A DNA stretch of 49,039 bases, taken from NCBI RefSeq assembly GCF_014385005.1, contig NZ_JACRSZ010000019.1, forward strand, positions 1-49,039, in the 5' to 3' direction. Source of the stretch: Jingyaoa shaoxingensis. Its GTDB lineage: Bacteria > Bacillota > Clostridia > Lachnospirales > Lachnospiraceae. A model generated the notes under the pieces. The model did not search any database, was not told the origin of the DNA, and was given only the letters and a program-made list of their open reading frames with translations. Shown here piece by piece: positions 15,624-23,710 of this stretch (position 1 is the stretch's first letter; the number at the start of each line of letters is the position of its first letter). The translations under genes were made by a program, and so were the position numbers.

Positions 15624-16493
15624 ATGGATCGGATATTTGAAGCGATTGAAGAATGGATGAGGAATCTTCTGACAGGCATGGTAAGTTCCAACCTGACAAC
15701 AATGTATACCGATGTCAATGAAAAGACCGGTCAGATTGCTGCTCAGGTTGGGCAGACACCGCAGGGCTGGAATGGCAGCATTTACAGCATGATACAGAAT
15801 CTTTCCGAGTCGGTCATTGTACCGATTGCCGGTATGATTATCACATTTGTACTTTGTTATGAGCTGATCTCCATGTTGACGGAAAAGAACAACATGCACG
15901 ACATCGACACCTGGATGTTCTTTAAATACTTTTTCAAGATGTGGGTGGCAGTCTGGATCGTCAGCCATACCTTTACGATCACGATGGCGGTATTTGATGT
16001 CGGGCAGTCCGTAGTCAGCCGGGCAGCTGGGGTTATCAGTTCTGATACAGCGATCAATATAGATACGATGATCTCCACGATGGAGACGGCGATGGAATCT
16101 ATGGAGATCGGTGAACTTGTCATACTGGCACTGGAAACGATGCTTGTAAGCCTGTGTATGAAGATTATCTCAGTCTTTATTACAGTGATTTTGTATGGAC
16201 GTATGATTGAGATTTATCTCTATTCGTCCGTTGGAGCGATCCCGTTCGCAACCATGTCCAACCGGGAATGGGGGCAGATCGGGAACAACTATCTTCGTGG
16301 ATTGTTTGCACTGGCATTCCAGGGATTTTTTATGATGGTCTGCGTGGGAATCTATGCGGTCCTGGTCGCAAACATCCAGATGTCAGATAACATACATTCT
16401 GCATTGTTCGGCGTGATGGCATACACGGTGATCCTGTGTTTCAGTCTGATGAAAACAGGAAACTTCGCCCGCAGTATCTTTAACGCCCATTAA
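15624..16493 (+). CDS. VirB6/TrbL-like channel membrane protein
   Basis: A 289-aa polytopic inner-membrane protein of the conjugation channel. The first 55 residues are amphipathic and polar. About six hydrophobic segments follow (near residues 60-82, 98-122, 168-200, 205-225, 232-254 and 258-276), including S-V-G-A-I-P-F-A-T-M-S-N and G-L-F-A-L-A-F-Q-G-F-F-M-M-V, which are typical of this clostridial TrbL/VirB6 group. It forms part of the inner-membrane pore with the VirB3-like and VirB4 proteins encoded next. GGAGGGAGA at 15609-15617 precedes ATG 15624. No catalytic motif is expected in the family. Confidence 0.88.
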   Translation: MDRIFEAIEEWMRNLLTGMVSSNLTTMYTDVNEKTGQIAAQVGQTPQGWNGSIYSMIQNLSESVIVPIAGMIITFVLCYELISMLTEKNNMHDIDTWMFFKYFFKMWVAVWIVSHTFTITMAVFDVGQSVVSRAAGVISSDTAINIDTMISTMETAMESMEIGELVILALETMLVSLCMKIISVFITVILYGRMIEIYLYSSVGAIPFATMSNREWGQIGNNYLRGLFALAFQGFFMMVCVGIYAVLVANIQMSDNIHSALFGVMAYTVILCFSLMKTGNFARSIFNAH

Positions 16494-16510
16494 GAAAGGA
16501 GGAACTGGCA

Positions 16511-16885
16511 ATGGCATTTGTATCTGTGCCTAAAGACTTAACCAAGGTCAAGAATAAGATCATTTTCAATCTGACGAAACGGCAGCTGATCTGCTTTGGG
16601 ATTGCGGCGGCGGTAGGGCTTCCGTTTTATTTCTTAAGCAGGGGAATTATTGGTTCCAGTAACGCAGCGACCGGGATGTGCCTTCTGATGCTTCCGGCAT
16701 TTTTGTTTGCCATGTATGAGAAGGATGGACTCCCGTTAGAAAAGGTCTTAAAAAATATGATCACCGTAAAATTTATCCGTCCTCCGGTACGCAAGTACCA
16801 GATGGAAAATATGTACGAGAAAAAGTATACCGTGGTCAAAAAGAAGAAAGGGGGAACGAAGGGTGTTAAAAAGAAAAAACGATAG
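16511..16885 (+). CDS. PrgI-family protein, VirB3-like
   Basis: A 124-aa PrgI-family protein. The N-terminal motif V-P-K-D-L-T-K-V-K-N-K-I-I-F-N-L-T-K-R-Q at residues 5-24 is the family signature. Two closely spaced membrane helices follow (about 27-46 and 50-70), then a cytoplasmic tail ending in a very basic stretch. PrgI proteins take the place of VirB3 in Gram-positive T4SS and often work directly with VirB4. The gene overlaps the virB4 start by 23 nt. AAAGGAGGAA at 16495-16504 gives a strong ribosome binding site. Confidence 0.9.
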   Translation: MAFVSVPKDLTKVKNKIIFNLTKRQLICFGIAAAVGLPFYFLSRGIIGSSNAATGMCLLMLPAFLFAMYEKDGLPLEKVLKNMITVKFIRPPVRKYQMENMYEKKYTVVKKKKGGTKGVKKKKR

Positions 16886-19682
16886 ACAGCCGCCACAGAG
16901 CTTAGACGAATTATATCCGGATGATTACTGGCTGGATGAGGAGGATGGAGAAGAAGAACTTCCAGACCCCGCAATGAAAAGAAAACCAGTAAGCGGCAGA
17001 CTGCATGATGAGCCTATAGTGACAGGGTATGAAGCACTGGAACGGCAAAGAGGTGTCCGCAGACCGAACCGGAAACTGACACGCAGGGAAAAGAAAGCCC
17101 TCAAAAGGGCACAGAAATATGAAGAAAAACTGCATAAGGAACATGAAAAAGCGGATAAGAAAAATGCAAAAAGGGAAGCAAAGCTGGCAGCCAGAGCAGA
17201 AAAGCAGGCAGTGCGTGACGCAAAGAAAAACGCAAAAAAGAAAAAGAGCAGATCTGTCGCAGCACCGTCGGGGCAGCGTCCGGCAGGAAAAGTGGTTTCC
17301 GGAACGAAAGGCAGTGGGACAGGAAAGAAAACACCGGATAGTGCCAGAGATAAGAGGATCACTGCACAGCAGTCGATTCCATACCATGAGATGGGAAGGG
17401 ACGGTATCTGCCGGGTGCAGGACAAGTTTTATTCCAAGACGATCCGTTTTTATGACATCAACTATCAGCTGGCACAGAATGAAGATAAGAACGCCATCTT
17501 TGAAAACTGGTGTGATTTCCTGAATTACTTTGACAGCACAATTCATTTTCAGCTGTCTTTTATCAACCAGCACAGCAACATGGCAGAGTATGAGAAGATC
17601 ATCCATATCAATCCGCAGGAGGATGAATTTGATGACCTACGTATGGAGTTTGCCCAGATGCTCAATAACCAGCTGGCAAAAGGAAATAACGGGCTGATGC
17701 GTACCAAATATATCACATTTGGGATTGAAGCGGAGAATATCCGGGAAGCACGGCCAAAACTGGAACGTATCGAGTCGGATATTCTGAATAACTTTAAGAT
17801 CCTTGGGGTATCTGCCTATCCGCTGAACGGAGAGGAACGGTTACAGATCATGTATGAAATCTTTAACCAGGACAGCAAAGTTCCGTTCCATTTCTCTTAT
17901 GACGATGTACTTCGGACAGGGCTTAGTACCAAGGATTATGTCGCACCGACCAGTTTTGTATTTAAGAATGGAAAAGATTTTGAGATGGGCGGCACGATGG
18001 GAGCTGTTTCCTATTTACAGATCCTTGCACCGGAACTTACCGACAAGATGCTGGCAGAGTTTTTGGAGATGGACAGCAACCTGATGGTGAATTTCCATAT
18101 CCAGTCCATCGACCAGATGAAGGCAATCAAGCTGGTAAAAAGCAAGGTGACGGATATTAACCGTATGAAGATCGAGGAACAGAAAAAAGCAGTCCGGGCA
18201 GGCTATGACATGGACATTATTCCTTCGGACTTAAATACATACGGTGGGGAAGCAAAAAGGCTTCTGGAAGATCTACAGTCCAGAAATGAGCGAATGTTCC
18301 TTGTAACAGCATTGTTCTTAAATACTGCACCGACCAAACAGGAACTGGAAAATGTGGTGTTCCAGACTGCCGGTATCGCACAGAAATATAACTGTGCATT
18401 GAAACGGCTGGATTACCAGCAGGAGCCGGGACTGATGAGCTGCCTGCCGCTTGCGGTGAATTTTGTACCGATCAAACGGGCACTGACAACGACATCCACG
18501 GCAATTTTTGTCCCGTTTACCACACAGGAATTATTTATGGCTGGGGAATCTATTTATTATGGATTAAATGCCCTGTCCAATAACCTTATCATGGCAGACA
18601 GGAAGAAACTGAAGAACCCGAACGGACTGATTCTTGGTACACCGGGTTCCGGTAAGTCGTTTGCGGCAAAACGAGAGATTGCAAATGCATTTATCGTGAC
18701 GAAAGATGACATTATCGTCTGTGACCCGGAGGGGGAGTATTATCCGTTAGTCCGGGCATTTCATGGACAGGTGATCCGTATTTCCCCGACCAGCCACGAT
18801 TATATCAATCCGATGGATATTAACCTGGATTACGCTGACGATGATGACCCGCTTTCCTTAAAATCGGACTTCATCCTGTCTCTTTGTGAGCTGGTAGTAG
18901 GCGGAAAGAACGGACTGGAGCCGGTTGAAAAGACCGTCATTGACCGATGCGTAAGGCTGGTCTATCAGGATTTCCTTTCTGACCCGGTACCGGAAAAAAT
19001 GCCGATTTTAGAGGATTTATATAATCTTCTCCGTAATCAGAAAGAGCAGGAAGCACAGCGTCTGGCAACGGCACTGGAGATTTACGTCAATGGTTCCTTA
19101 AAAGTGTTTAACCATAGAACCAACGTGGAACTGAGTAACCGTATCGTATGTTTTGACATTAAGGATCTGGGAAAACAGCTGAAAAAACTGGGTATGCTGA
19201 TCGTGCAGGACCAGGTGTGGAACAGGGTAACGGTCAACCGTTCTGCGAATAAGAGTACCAGATATTACATTGATGAGTTCCATCTGCTCTTAAAAGAGGA
19301 GCAGACGGCAGCATACAGTGTGGAGATCTGGAAGCGTTTCCGTAAATGGGGTGGTATCCCTACGGGTATCACACAGAACGTAAAAGACCTGTTAGCCAGC
19401 CGGGAGATTGAGAACATCTTTGAAAACTCGGACTTTATCCTGATGCTCAACCAGGCATCTGGTGACAGACAGATCCTTGCAAAACAGCTCAACATTTCCC
19501 CTCACCAGCTTTCTTATGTAACGAACAGCGGGGAAGGTGAGGGACTGGTCTTTTATGGCAGCACCATTATCCCGTTCAAGGATAAGTTTGATAATTCCCT
19601 GATGCTGTATGCCCTGATGACTTCCAAGCCGGATGAGGTGGAAAAGCGTAAGAAACTTGGTATCGGAGAACGGGACGATTAA
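16863..19682 (+). CDS. virB4: VirB4-type conjugation ATPase (CD1110-like)
   Basis: A 939-aa ATPase that powers assembly and transport by the type IV secretion channel. The first 180 residues are unusual: an acidic start (D-E-E-D-G-E-E-E), then a Lys/Ala/Arg-rich coiled-coil-like stretch at about 60-150. A VirB4 N-terminal domain covers about 190-560. The ATPase domain has Walker A G-T-P-G-S-G-K-S near 592-599, D-P-E-G-E-Y-Y near 621, and Walker B Y-I-D-E-F-H-L-L near 801-808. The start is GTG 16863 inside prgI, with AAAGGGGGAACG before it. Standard VirB4 proteins are about 800 aa; the extra charged N-terminus accounts for the length. It matches the CD1110 group of clostridial ICEs. Confidence 0.94.
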   Translation: MLKRKNDRQPPQSLDELYPDDYWLDEEDGEEELPDPAMKRKPVSGRLHDEPIVTGYEALERQRGVRRPNRKLTRREKKALKRAQKYEEKLHKEHEKADKKNAKREAKLAARAEKQAVRDAKKNAKKKKSRSVAAPSGQRPAGKVVSGTKGSGTGKKTPDSARDKRITAQQSIPYHEMGRDGICRVQDKFYSKTIRFYDINYQLAQNEDKNAIFENWCDFLNYFDSTIHFQLSFINQHSNMAEYEKIIHINPQEDEFDDLRMEFAQMLNNQLAKGNNGLMRTKYITFGIEAENIREARPKLERIESDILNNFKILGVSAYPLNGEERLQIMYEIFNQDSKVPFHFSYDDVLRTGLSTKDYVAPTSFVFKNGKDFEMGGTMGAVSYLQILAPELTDKMLAEFLEMDSNLMVNFHIQSIDQMKAIKLVKSKVTDINRMKIEEQKKAVRAGYDMDIIPSDLNTYGGEAKRLLEDLQSRNERMFLVTALFLNTAPTKQELENVVFQTAGIAQKYNCALKRLDYQQEPGLMSCLPLAVNFVPIKRALTTTSTAIFVPFTTQELFMAGESIYYGLNALSNNLIMADRKKLKNPNGLILGTPGSGKSFAAKREIANAFIVTKDDIIVCDPEGEYYPLVRAFHGQVIRISPTSHDYINPMDINLDYADDDDPLSLKSDFILSLCELVVGGKNGLEPVEKTVIDRCVRLVYQDFLSDPVPEKMPILEDLYNLLRNQKEQEAQRLATALEIYVNGSLKVFNHRTNVELSNRIVCFDIKDLGKQLKKLGMLIVQDQVWNRVTVNRSANKSTRYYIDEFHLLLKEEQTAAYSVEIWKRFRKWGGIPTGITQNVKDLLASREIENIFENSDFILMLNQASGDRQILAKQLNISPHQLSYVTNSGEGEGLVFYGSTIIPFKDKFDNSLMLYALMTSKPDEVEKRKKLGIGERDD

Positions 19683-19721
19683 AGAAATAAACGAAACAAA
19701 ATAAAACAGAGTAGAGGATGA

Positions 19722-19749
19722 GCCGGAGGAATACTTCCGGCAATTTTTC
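19722..19749 (+). terminator. Terminator-like hairpin after virB4
   Basis: GCCGGA (19722-19727) pairs with TCCGGC (19736-19741), and CAATTTTTC follows. It is short but G+C rich and sits 40 nt after virB4. It may only reduce transcription of the downstream transfer genes. Confidence 0.6.
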
Positions 19750-19776
19750 TGCCTGGAAATCATGGAGGATTACAAG

Positions 19777-20088
19777 ATGGAAGATTACAGAAACATGGAG
19801 AGATGCAGCGGCGAACCTTGCTGCATATTTGCAGAAAGAATCTGTGCAGACAATGAAAAGGAGATTTTGAAAATGGAAAAGGACACAAAGGAAAAAGTGA
19901 CGGCTGATGAAATGATGGATGACCTTATCTATCTGGCGGAACTGATTGATTTCATGGGAATTACATCTTGTCTGGCTGTAAGGGGAACTTTAAGTGAGCG
20001 AATGACAGACAAGCTGACGGATTCCATTGCAGGGATGGCAGATGAAGTGTTGGAGAAATGGGAGGACTATCAGGATAAGACAGAATAA
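19777..20088 (+). CDS. Hypothetical protein in T4SS operon
   Basis: A 103-aa hydrophilic acidic protein with no recognised family. The preferred start is ATG 19777, eight bases after GGAGG (19764-19768); an ATG at 19762 lies before that site and is less likely. A later in-frame ATG at 19873, preceded by AAAGGAG, would give a 71-aa product. The N-terminal 30 residues contain four cysteines (C-S-G-E-P-C-C, then C-A-D), which might bind a metal. The C-terminal 70 residues look like a helical bundle (M-M-D-D-L-I-Y-L-A-E-L-I-D-F-M-G). It lies between virB4 and the wall hydrolase gene, so a transfer-related role is likely but undefined. Confidence 0.55.
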   Translation: MEDYRNMERCSGEPCCIFAERICADNEKEILKMEKDTKEKVTADEMMDDLIYLAELIDFMGITSCLAVRGTLSERMTDKLTDSIAGMADEVLEKWEDYQDKTE

Positions 20089-20120
20089 CCGGGACAAAGC
20101 AGTAAAGGGGATGGTCAAAG

Positions 20121-22592
20121 TTGCAGGAGCATGAGTATAAGGCGAGAGATAAAACCGTCCAGAAGATGAGCCGGGATGGTCTGCGGGAAGAAAACCTCCG
20201 GAACAAGGAAGAAAAAAGGATCACCGGACGGGATACGGATACCGAGATTCCCCGCAGTGAGAAGAAAGAGGAACTGGATTTCAGTAAACGCAGACAGGAA
20301 CGGCGGAAAGAAGAACGGGGGATGGAACAGCCGGAGCAGAGTTCCAGAAAACCCAGATATAGCAGGGAACATGTATCCGACCAGGATATAAAACCAGATA
20401 TGGATGAAGAGGTGAAAACAGAGGGAGATGTTTCCGTTGAAAATGGAGAAAATCCCAAATCTGCCTTTCGCACAGAGAGTATCCGTGGACAGCCAAGAGG
20501 GGAACGGGCATATCTGGAGACAGTTGCGGACAGCCGGGATCTTCGGAAGAAAAAGATGGTCAGGGATTATGCTGCAAAGGAAAGAAGGAAGGAAAAGGAG
20601 GCTTCCAGAGAAGAAAAAGCAGCCAAAAGAGAATCTGCCCGTTACCGGGAAACTTCCGAAGTGATGGAAGATTCCCTGGATGAGTTCCAGGAGGAGATCA
20701 AAGGCAAGTCCAAAAGGGAATGGGTGCTGAAGGAACAGCGGAAAAAAGTTTCCCGTTTGTCTTTTGGTGATGAAGGTAACGGCATGGTACATGGTGCCGG
20801 GATCGGTATCCGGAATCCGGCATCGGCAGTCAAAGATGCGGCAGTCACGGTAGCACACTGGAAAACGCATGAAGAAGAGGATGAAAATGCGGCAGTGGAA
20901 GGGGCACACCGGGCAGAACTTGCCGGGGAAAGCCTTGCAAGGAAATCCATCTACATGCGGGAACAGCTGAAAGGGCGGAGGGAAGAATCCCGGAGATTAA
21001 AAGAAAGCGTCCTGGATGAAGCAGAAAGGAGCAGGCTGGTATTTGAGACTGCCTATGGAAATGAAGCGAAGGACGCAGTGAAAAGAGAAGCAGAGAAGAA
21101 AAAGAAATCTGCCCTGCAGAAACTCTTTCAGAAGAAGCGTTACCAGAAGCAGTATCAGGCAGCCAGACAGAGTAAAAAAGTAAAGGATGCAGCGATCACT
21201 TCCGCACAGAAGTTTACGGAAAAAGCGAAAGATGCGGTCAAGATGGTGATGGCACAGAACCGGGGAATTTTTGCCACGGTAGCAGTCTTTGCCCTGATCT
21301 TTGTGCTGATCGCAGCCAGTTTTACCAGCTGTACGGCATCCTTGCAGGGAGCTTCCTCAGCGATCATCTCTACTAGCTATTCCAGTACGGATGAAGATAT
21401 TTATGCCGCTGAAAATGCGTACCGTGCCTTGGAAGAAGCACTGAATACACAGATCAACCAAATGGAATCCACCCATCCGGATTACGATGAATACCGGTAT
21501 CAGATTGATGAGATCGGTCATAACCCATATCAGCTGATCTCTTATCTTACGGTAAAATATGGCGGCTTCACTTACGAGGAAGTGGCAGAGGAGATTAAGG
21601 AAATCTTCCGACAGCAGTATGGGATCACCACAGACTCTACCAGAGAGACGGTTACGGAAACCAAGACGGTCCGGGTAGGGGAATCCTTGGGACAGGTTGT
21701 GACGAGTGGATACTGTAACTGCCCGATCTGCTGTGGGCAGTGGAGTGGCGGACCGACAGCCAGTGGGGCGATGCCGACAGCAAACCATACGATTGCCGTG
21801 GATGCAGCGAACCCATTTGTGCCGATCGGAACACATGTAGTCATGAACGGTGTGGAATATGTAGTAGAAGATACTGGAGCGTTTGCAAGATATGGGGTAC
21901 AGTTCGATGTTTACTATGACAATCATGCGGCGGCATCCGCACATGGACACCAGACATGGGAAGCCTACATAGCAGACAGTAATGGAAGCCAGGAAGTGCA
22001 GGTCACGACCACAAAAGAAGTGAACCGCCTGGATGTAACGATGACAAACCACAGCCTGGATGCCGTGTTAAGGAGCCGTATGACAGAGGAAGAACAGGAA
22101 CGCTACGATGCGTATAACAAATATTACGGCAACCGTGATTATCTGTTTGATCTAAACAGCATACCCACCGGAAGCAGTGGATTTGGTTATGACATACCGG
22201 CAGATGCTTTATCTGATCCACAGTTTGCAAAAATGATACAGGAAGCAGAAAAATATCTGGGTGTTCCATATGTATGGGGCGGTTATTCCCCAAGTGGTTT
22301 TGACTGTTCCGGTTTTGTGAGCTGGGTTATCAATAACTGTGGAAATGGATGGAATGTCGGAAGATGTACTGCAGATGAGCTGCGGTCACACTGTTCGCAG
22401 GTATCTCCATCGGAGGCAAAACCGGGAGATCTGATCTTCTTCCAAGGAACCTATGACACACCGGGAGCAAGCCATGTGGGAATCTATGTCGGCAATAACA
22501 TGATGATCCACTGTGGCAAGCCTGTCCAGTATACGAGCATCGCAAGTGCCTACTGGCAGGAACATTTTATGGCGTTTGGTCGTCTGCATTAG
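20121..22592 (+). CDS. T4SS cell-wall hydrolase: 3D plus NlpC/P60 domains (CD1108-like)
   Basis: An 823-aa membrane-anchored protein that opens peptidoglycan for the conjugation channel, as VirB1 does. Residues 1-380 are a highly charged, largely helical cytoplasmic region rich in Arg, Lys and Glu. One membrane helix follows at about 383-405. Outside, a 3D domain is at about 530-620 (C-N-C-P-I-C-C-G-Q-W then V-E-D-T-G-A and F-D-V-Y-Y-D-N-H). An NlpC/P60 endopeptidase domain is at about 700-823, with catalytic Cys in F-D-C-S-G-F-V near 729 and His in S-H-V-G-I-Y near 785 and M-I-H-C-G near 796. The start is TTG 20121 after AAAGGGG. It fits the CD1108 family of clostridial ICE proteins. Confidence 0.9.
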   Translation: MQEHEYKARDKTVQKMSRDGLREENLRNKEEKRITGRDTDTEIPRSEKKEELDFSKRRQERRKEERGMEQPEQSSRKPRYSREHVSDQDIKPDMDEEVKTEGDVSVENGENPKSAFRTESIRGQPRGERAYLETVADSRDLRKKKMVRDYAAKERRKEKEASREEKAAKRESARYRETSEVMEDSLDEFQEEIKGKSKREWVLKEQRKKVSRLSFGDEGNGMVHGAGIGIRNPASAVKDAAVTVAHWKTHEEEDENAAVEGAHRAELAGESLARKSIYMREQLKGRREESRRLKESVLDEAERSRLVFETAYGNEAKDAVKREAEKKKKSALQKLFQKKRYQKQYQAARQSKKVKDAAITSAQKFTEKAKDAVKMVMAQNRGIFATVAVFALIFVLIAASFTSCTASLQGASSAIISTSYSSTDEDIYAAENAYRALEEALNTQINQMESTHPDYDEYRYQIDEIGHNPYQLISYLTVKYGGFTYEEVAEEIKEIFRQQYGITTDSTRETVTETKTVRVGESLGQVVTSGYCNCPICCGQWSGGPTASGAMPTANHTIAVDAANPFVPIGTHVVMNGVEYVVEDTGAFARYGVQFDVYYDNHAAASAHGHQTWEAYIADSNGSQEVQVTTTKEVNRLDVTMTNHSLDAVLRSRMTEEEQERYDAYNKYYGNRDYLFDLNSIPTGSSGFGYDIPADALSDPQFAKMIQEAEKYLGVPYVWGGYSPSGFDCSGFVSWVINNCGNGWNVGRCTADELRSHCSQVSPSEAKPGDLIFFQGTYDTPGASHVGIYVGNNMMIHCGKPVQYTSIASAYWQEHFMAFGRLH

Positions 22593-22609
22593 AGGAGGTG
22601 ACAGGGCAG

Positions 22610-22948
22610 ATGAACATGAAATTAAAAAAACTTCTGGATGATATTCAGAAAACGGAGGATAAGATTGCTGAATTACAGGAACACCTGAAGCGGCAGAATA
22701 CATTGAGACAGCAGATGGAAGATATAGAGATCGTTAAGTCGTTCCGTTCCATGAAGCTGGACAGCCGCAGCCTGCTTGTCCTGCTTGACGGGATTCAGAA
22801 AGGAACCGTTACGATCCAGATGGATGAGGATGGCGGTATTACGGTGGAGGATGCAAAAGCTCCGCAGAAAAAGGAAAACAACGCAGAAGTTCATAGACCA
22901 TCTGTTGGTCAGATGACAGAAAGAGAGGTTTTAGACGATGAGGAATAA
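22610..22948 (+). CDS. DUF4315-family protein
   Basis: A 112-aa protein with an N-terminal coiled coil (about residues 3-45: L-D-D-I-Q-K-T-E-D-K-I-A-E-L-Q-E-H-L-K) and an acidic tail. This matches DUF4315, a small family encoded next to DUF4366 genes in many clostridial conjugative elements. Its biochemical role is unknown; a coiled-coil scaffold or assembly part of the T4SS is a fair guess. ATG 22610 is chosen because the GTG at 22598 lies within the ribosome binding site AGAGGAGG. It overlaps the next gene by 11 nt. Confidence 0.8.
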   Translation: MNMKLKKLLDDIQKTEDKIAELQEHLKRQNTLRQQMEDIEIVKSFRSMKLDSRSLLVLLDGIQKGTVTIQMDEDGGITVEDAKAPQKKENNAEVHRPSVGQMTEREVLDDEE

Positions 22949-23621
22949 AGTGGTAAAGAAACTGCTTATGATTGCCATGGCAGTCACCATGATCTCCGGG
23001 ACATCCATTGCTACGGTTTACGCAAATGCAAACCCACCGGCGGAGGAGACAACGACACAGGTAGTAGAAGAAACAACAACAGAATCAACAGAAGATACGG
23101 AGAAGAAAGAGGATATCGTAAGGGTCACCGGAGAAGGGGATAATTCTGCTTTTTCTACTCCGGGAAATGCCCAGCTGGTGGATGATAAGGAAAATGATGA
23201 TACGAAACAGTTCCTTACCATCCAGACCAAGAAGGGAAATACGTTTTACATGGTCATTGACCGTTCCAGCAATACAGAAAACGTGTACATGATGTCCCTG
23301 GTCGATGAGAATGACCTGGCAGAATTTCTGGATGAGACAGAAAAGAGCAAAGAAACCGAAGAATCAACCGTAGTGATTCCGGAAACCACACCGGAAACTA
23401 CCCCGGCAGTAGAGGAGGAAACCGAAGTGAAGAAAGAAGAAAAGACAGGAATGAATGTAAAAGGACTTGGAGCAATCGTACTTGCAGTGATTCTTGGAGT
23501 GGCAGGTATCGCTGTTTATAAAAAGCATGGACGTGGCAAAGAGGAGGACTATGTAAGCGAACAGCTGGAGTTCTCTGACGGACCGTATGTAAATGAAGAA
23601 GAGGATGAGGAAGAAGAATAA
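22938..23621 (+). CDS. DUF4366 (CD1107-like) exported membrane protein
   Basis: A 227-aa protein with a signal peptide (about residues 1-30, M-R-N-K-V-V-K-K then a hydrophobic core and Y-A-N-A). An acidic Thr/Glu-rich stretch leads into the DUF4366 domain at about 70-135 (Q-F-L-T-I-Q-T-K-K-G-N-T-F-Y-M-V-I-D-R). A Pro/Thr/Glu linker, a membrane helix at about 172-195 (L-G-A-I-V-L-A-V-I-L-G-V-A-G) and a strongly acidic tail follow. It is presumably anchored by its C-terminal helix with the domain outside. The family (CD1107 in clostridial ICEs) always travels with T4SS genes but has no known activity. It overlaps the DUF4315 gene, indicating coupling. Confidence 0.85.
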   Translation: MRNKVVKKLLMIAMAVTMISGTSIATVYANANPPAEETTTQVVEETTTESTEDTEKKEDIVRVTGEGDNSAFSTPGNAQLVDDKENDDTKQFLTIQTKKGNTFYMVIDRSSNTENVYMMSLVDENDLAEFLDETEKSKETEESTVVIPETTPETTPAVEEETEVKKEEKTGMNVKGLGAIVLAVILGVAGIAVYKKHGRGKEEDYVSEQLEFSDGPYVNEEEDEEEE

Positions 23622-23658
23622 ACTTCCATCTCCAAAGAAGCAACCAAAATAAGGACAG

Positions 23659-23690
23659 GGGCGGCCAGAGCAGTTTGGCTGCCCTTTTTT
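23659..23690 (+). terminator. Rho-independent terminator between T4SS genes and topB
   Basis: GGGCGGCCA (23659-23667) pairs with TGGCTGCCC (23676-23684), an 8-nt loop separates them, and six T follow. It lies 37 nt after the DUF4366 stop and just before the topB ribosome binding site. Confidence 0.85.
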
Positions 23691-23710
23691 CAGAAAGGAC
23701 AAAAAAGCGT

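Noticed and set aside
17119..17523. Plus-strand 134-codon frame within virB4
   Set aside because: Lys/Arg/Gln-rich, with no ribosome binding site; explained by the Lys/Ala-rich N-terminal region of VirB4 read in another frame. Unlike tnpV it resembles no family.
23675..23710. Upstream extension of topB
   Set aside because: It begins within the terminator hairpin; homologous proteins begin M-x-K-x-L-V-I-A-E-K-P, matching ATG 23711.
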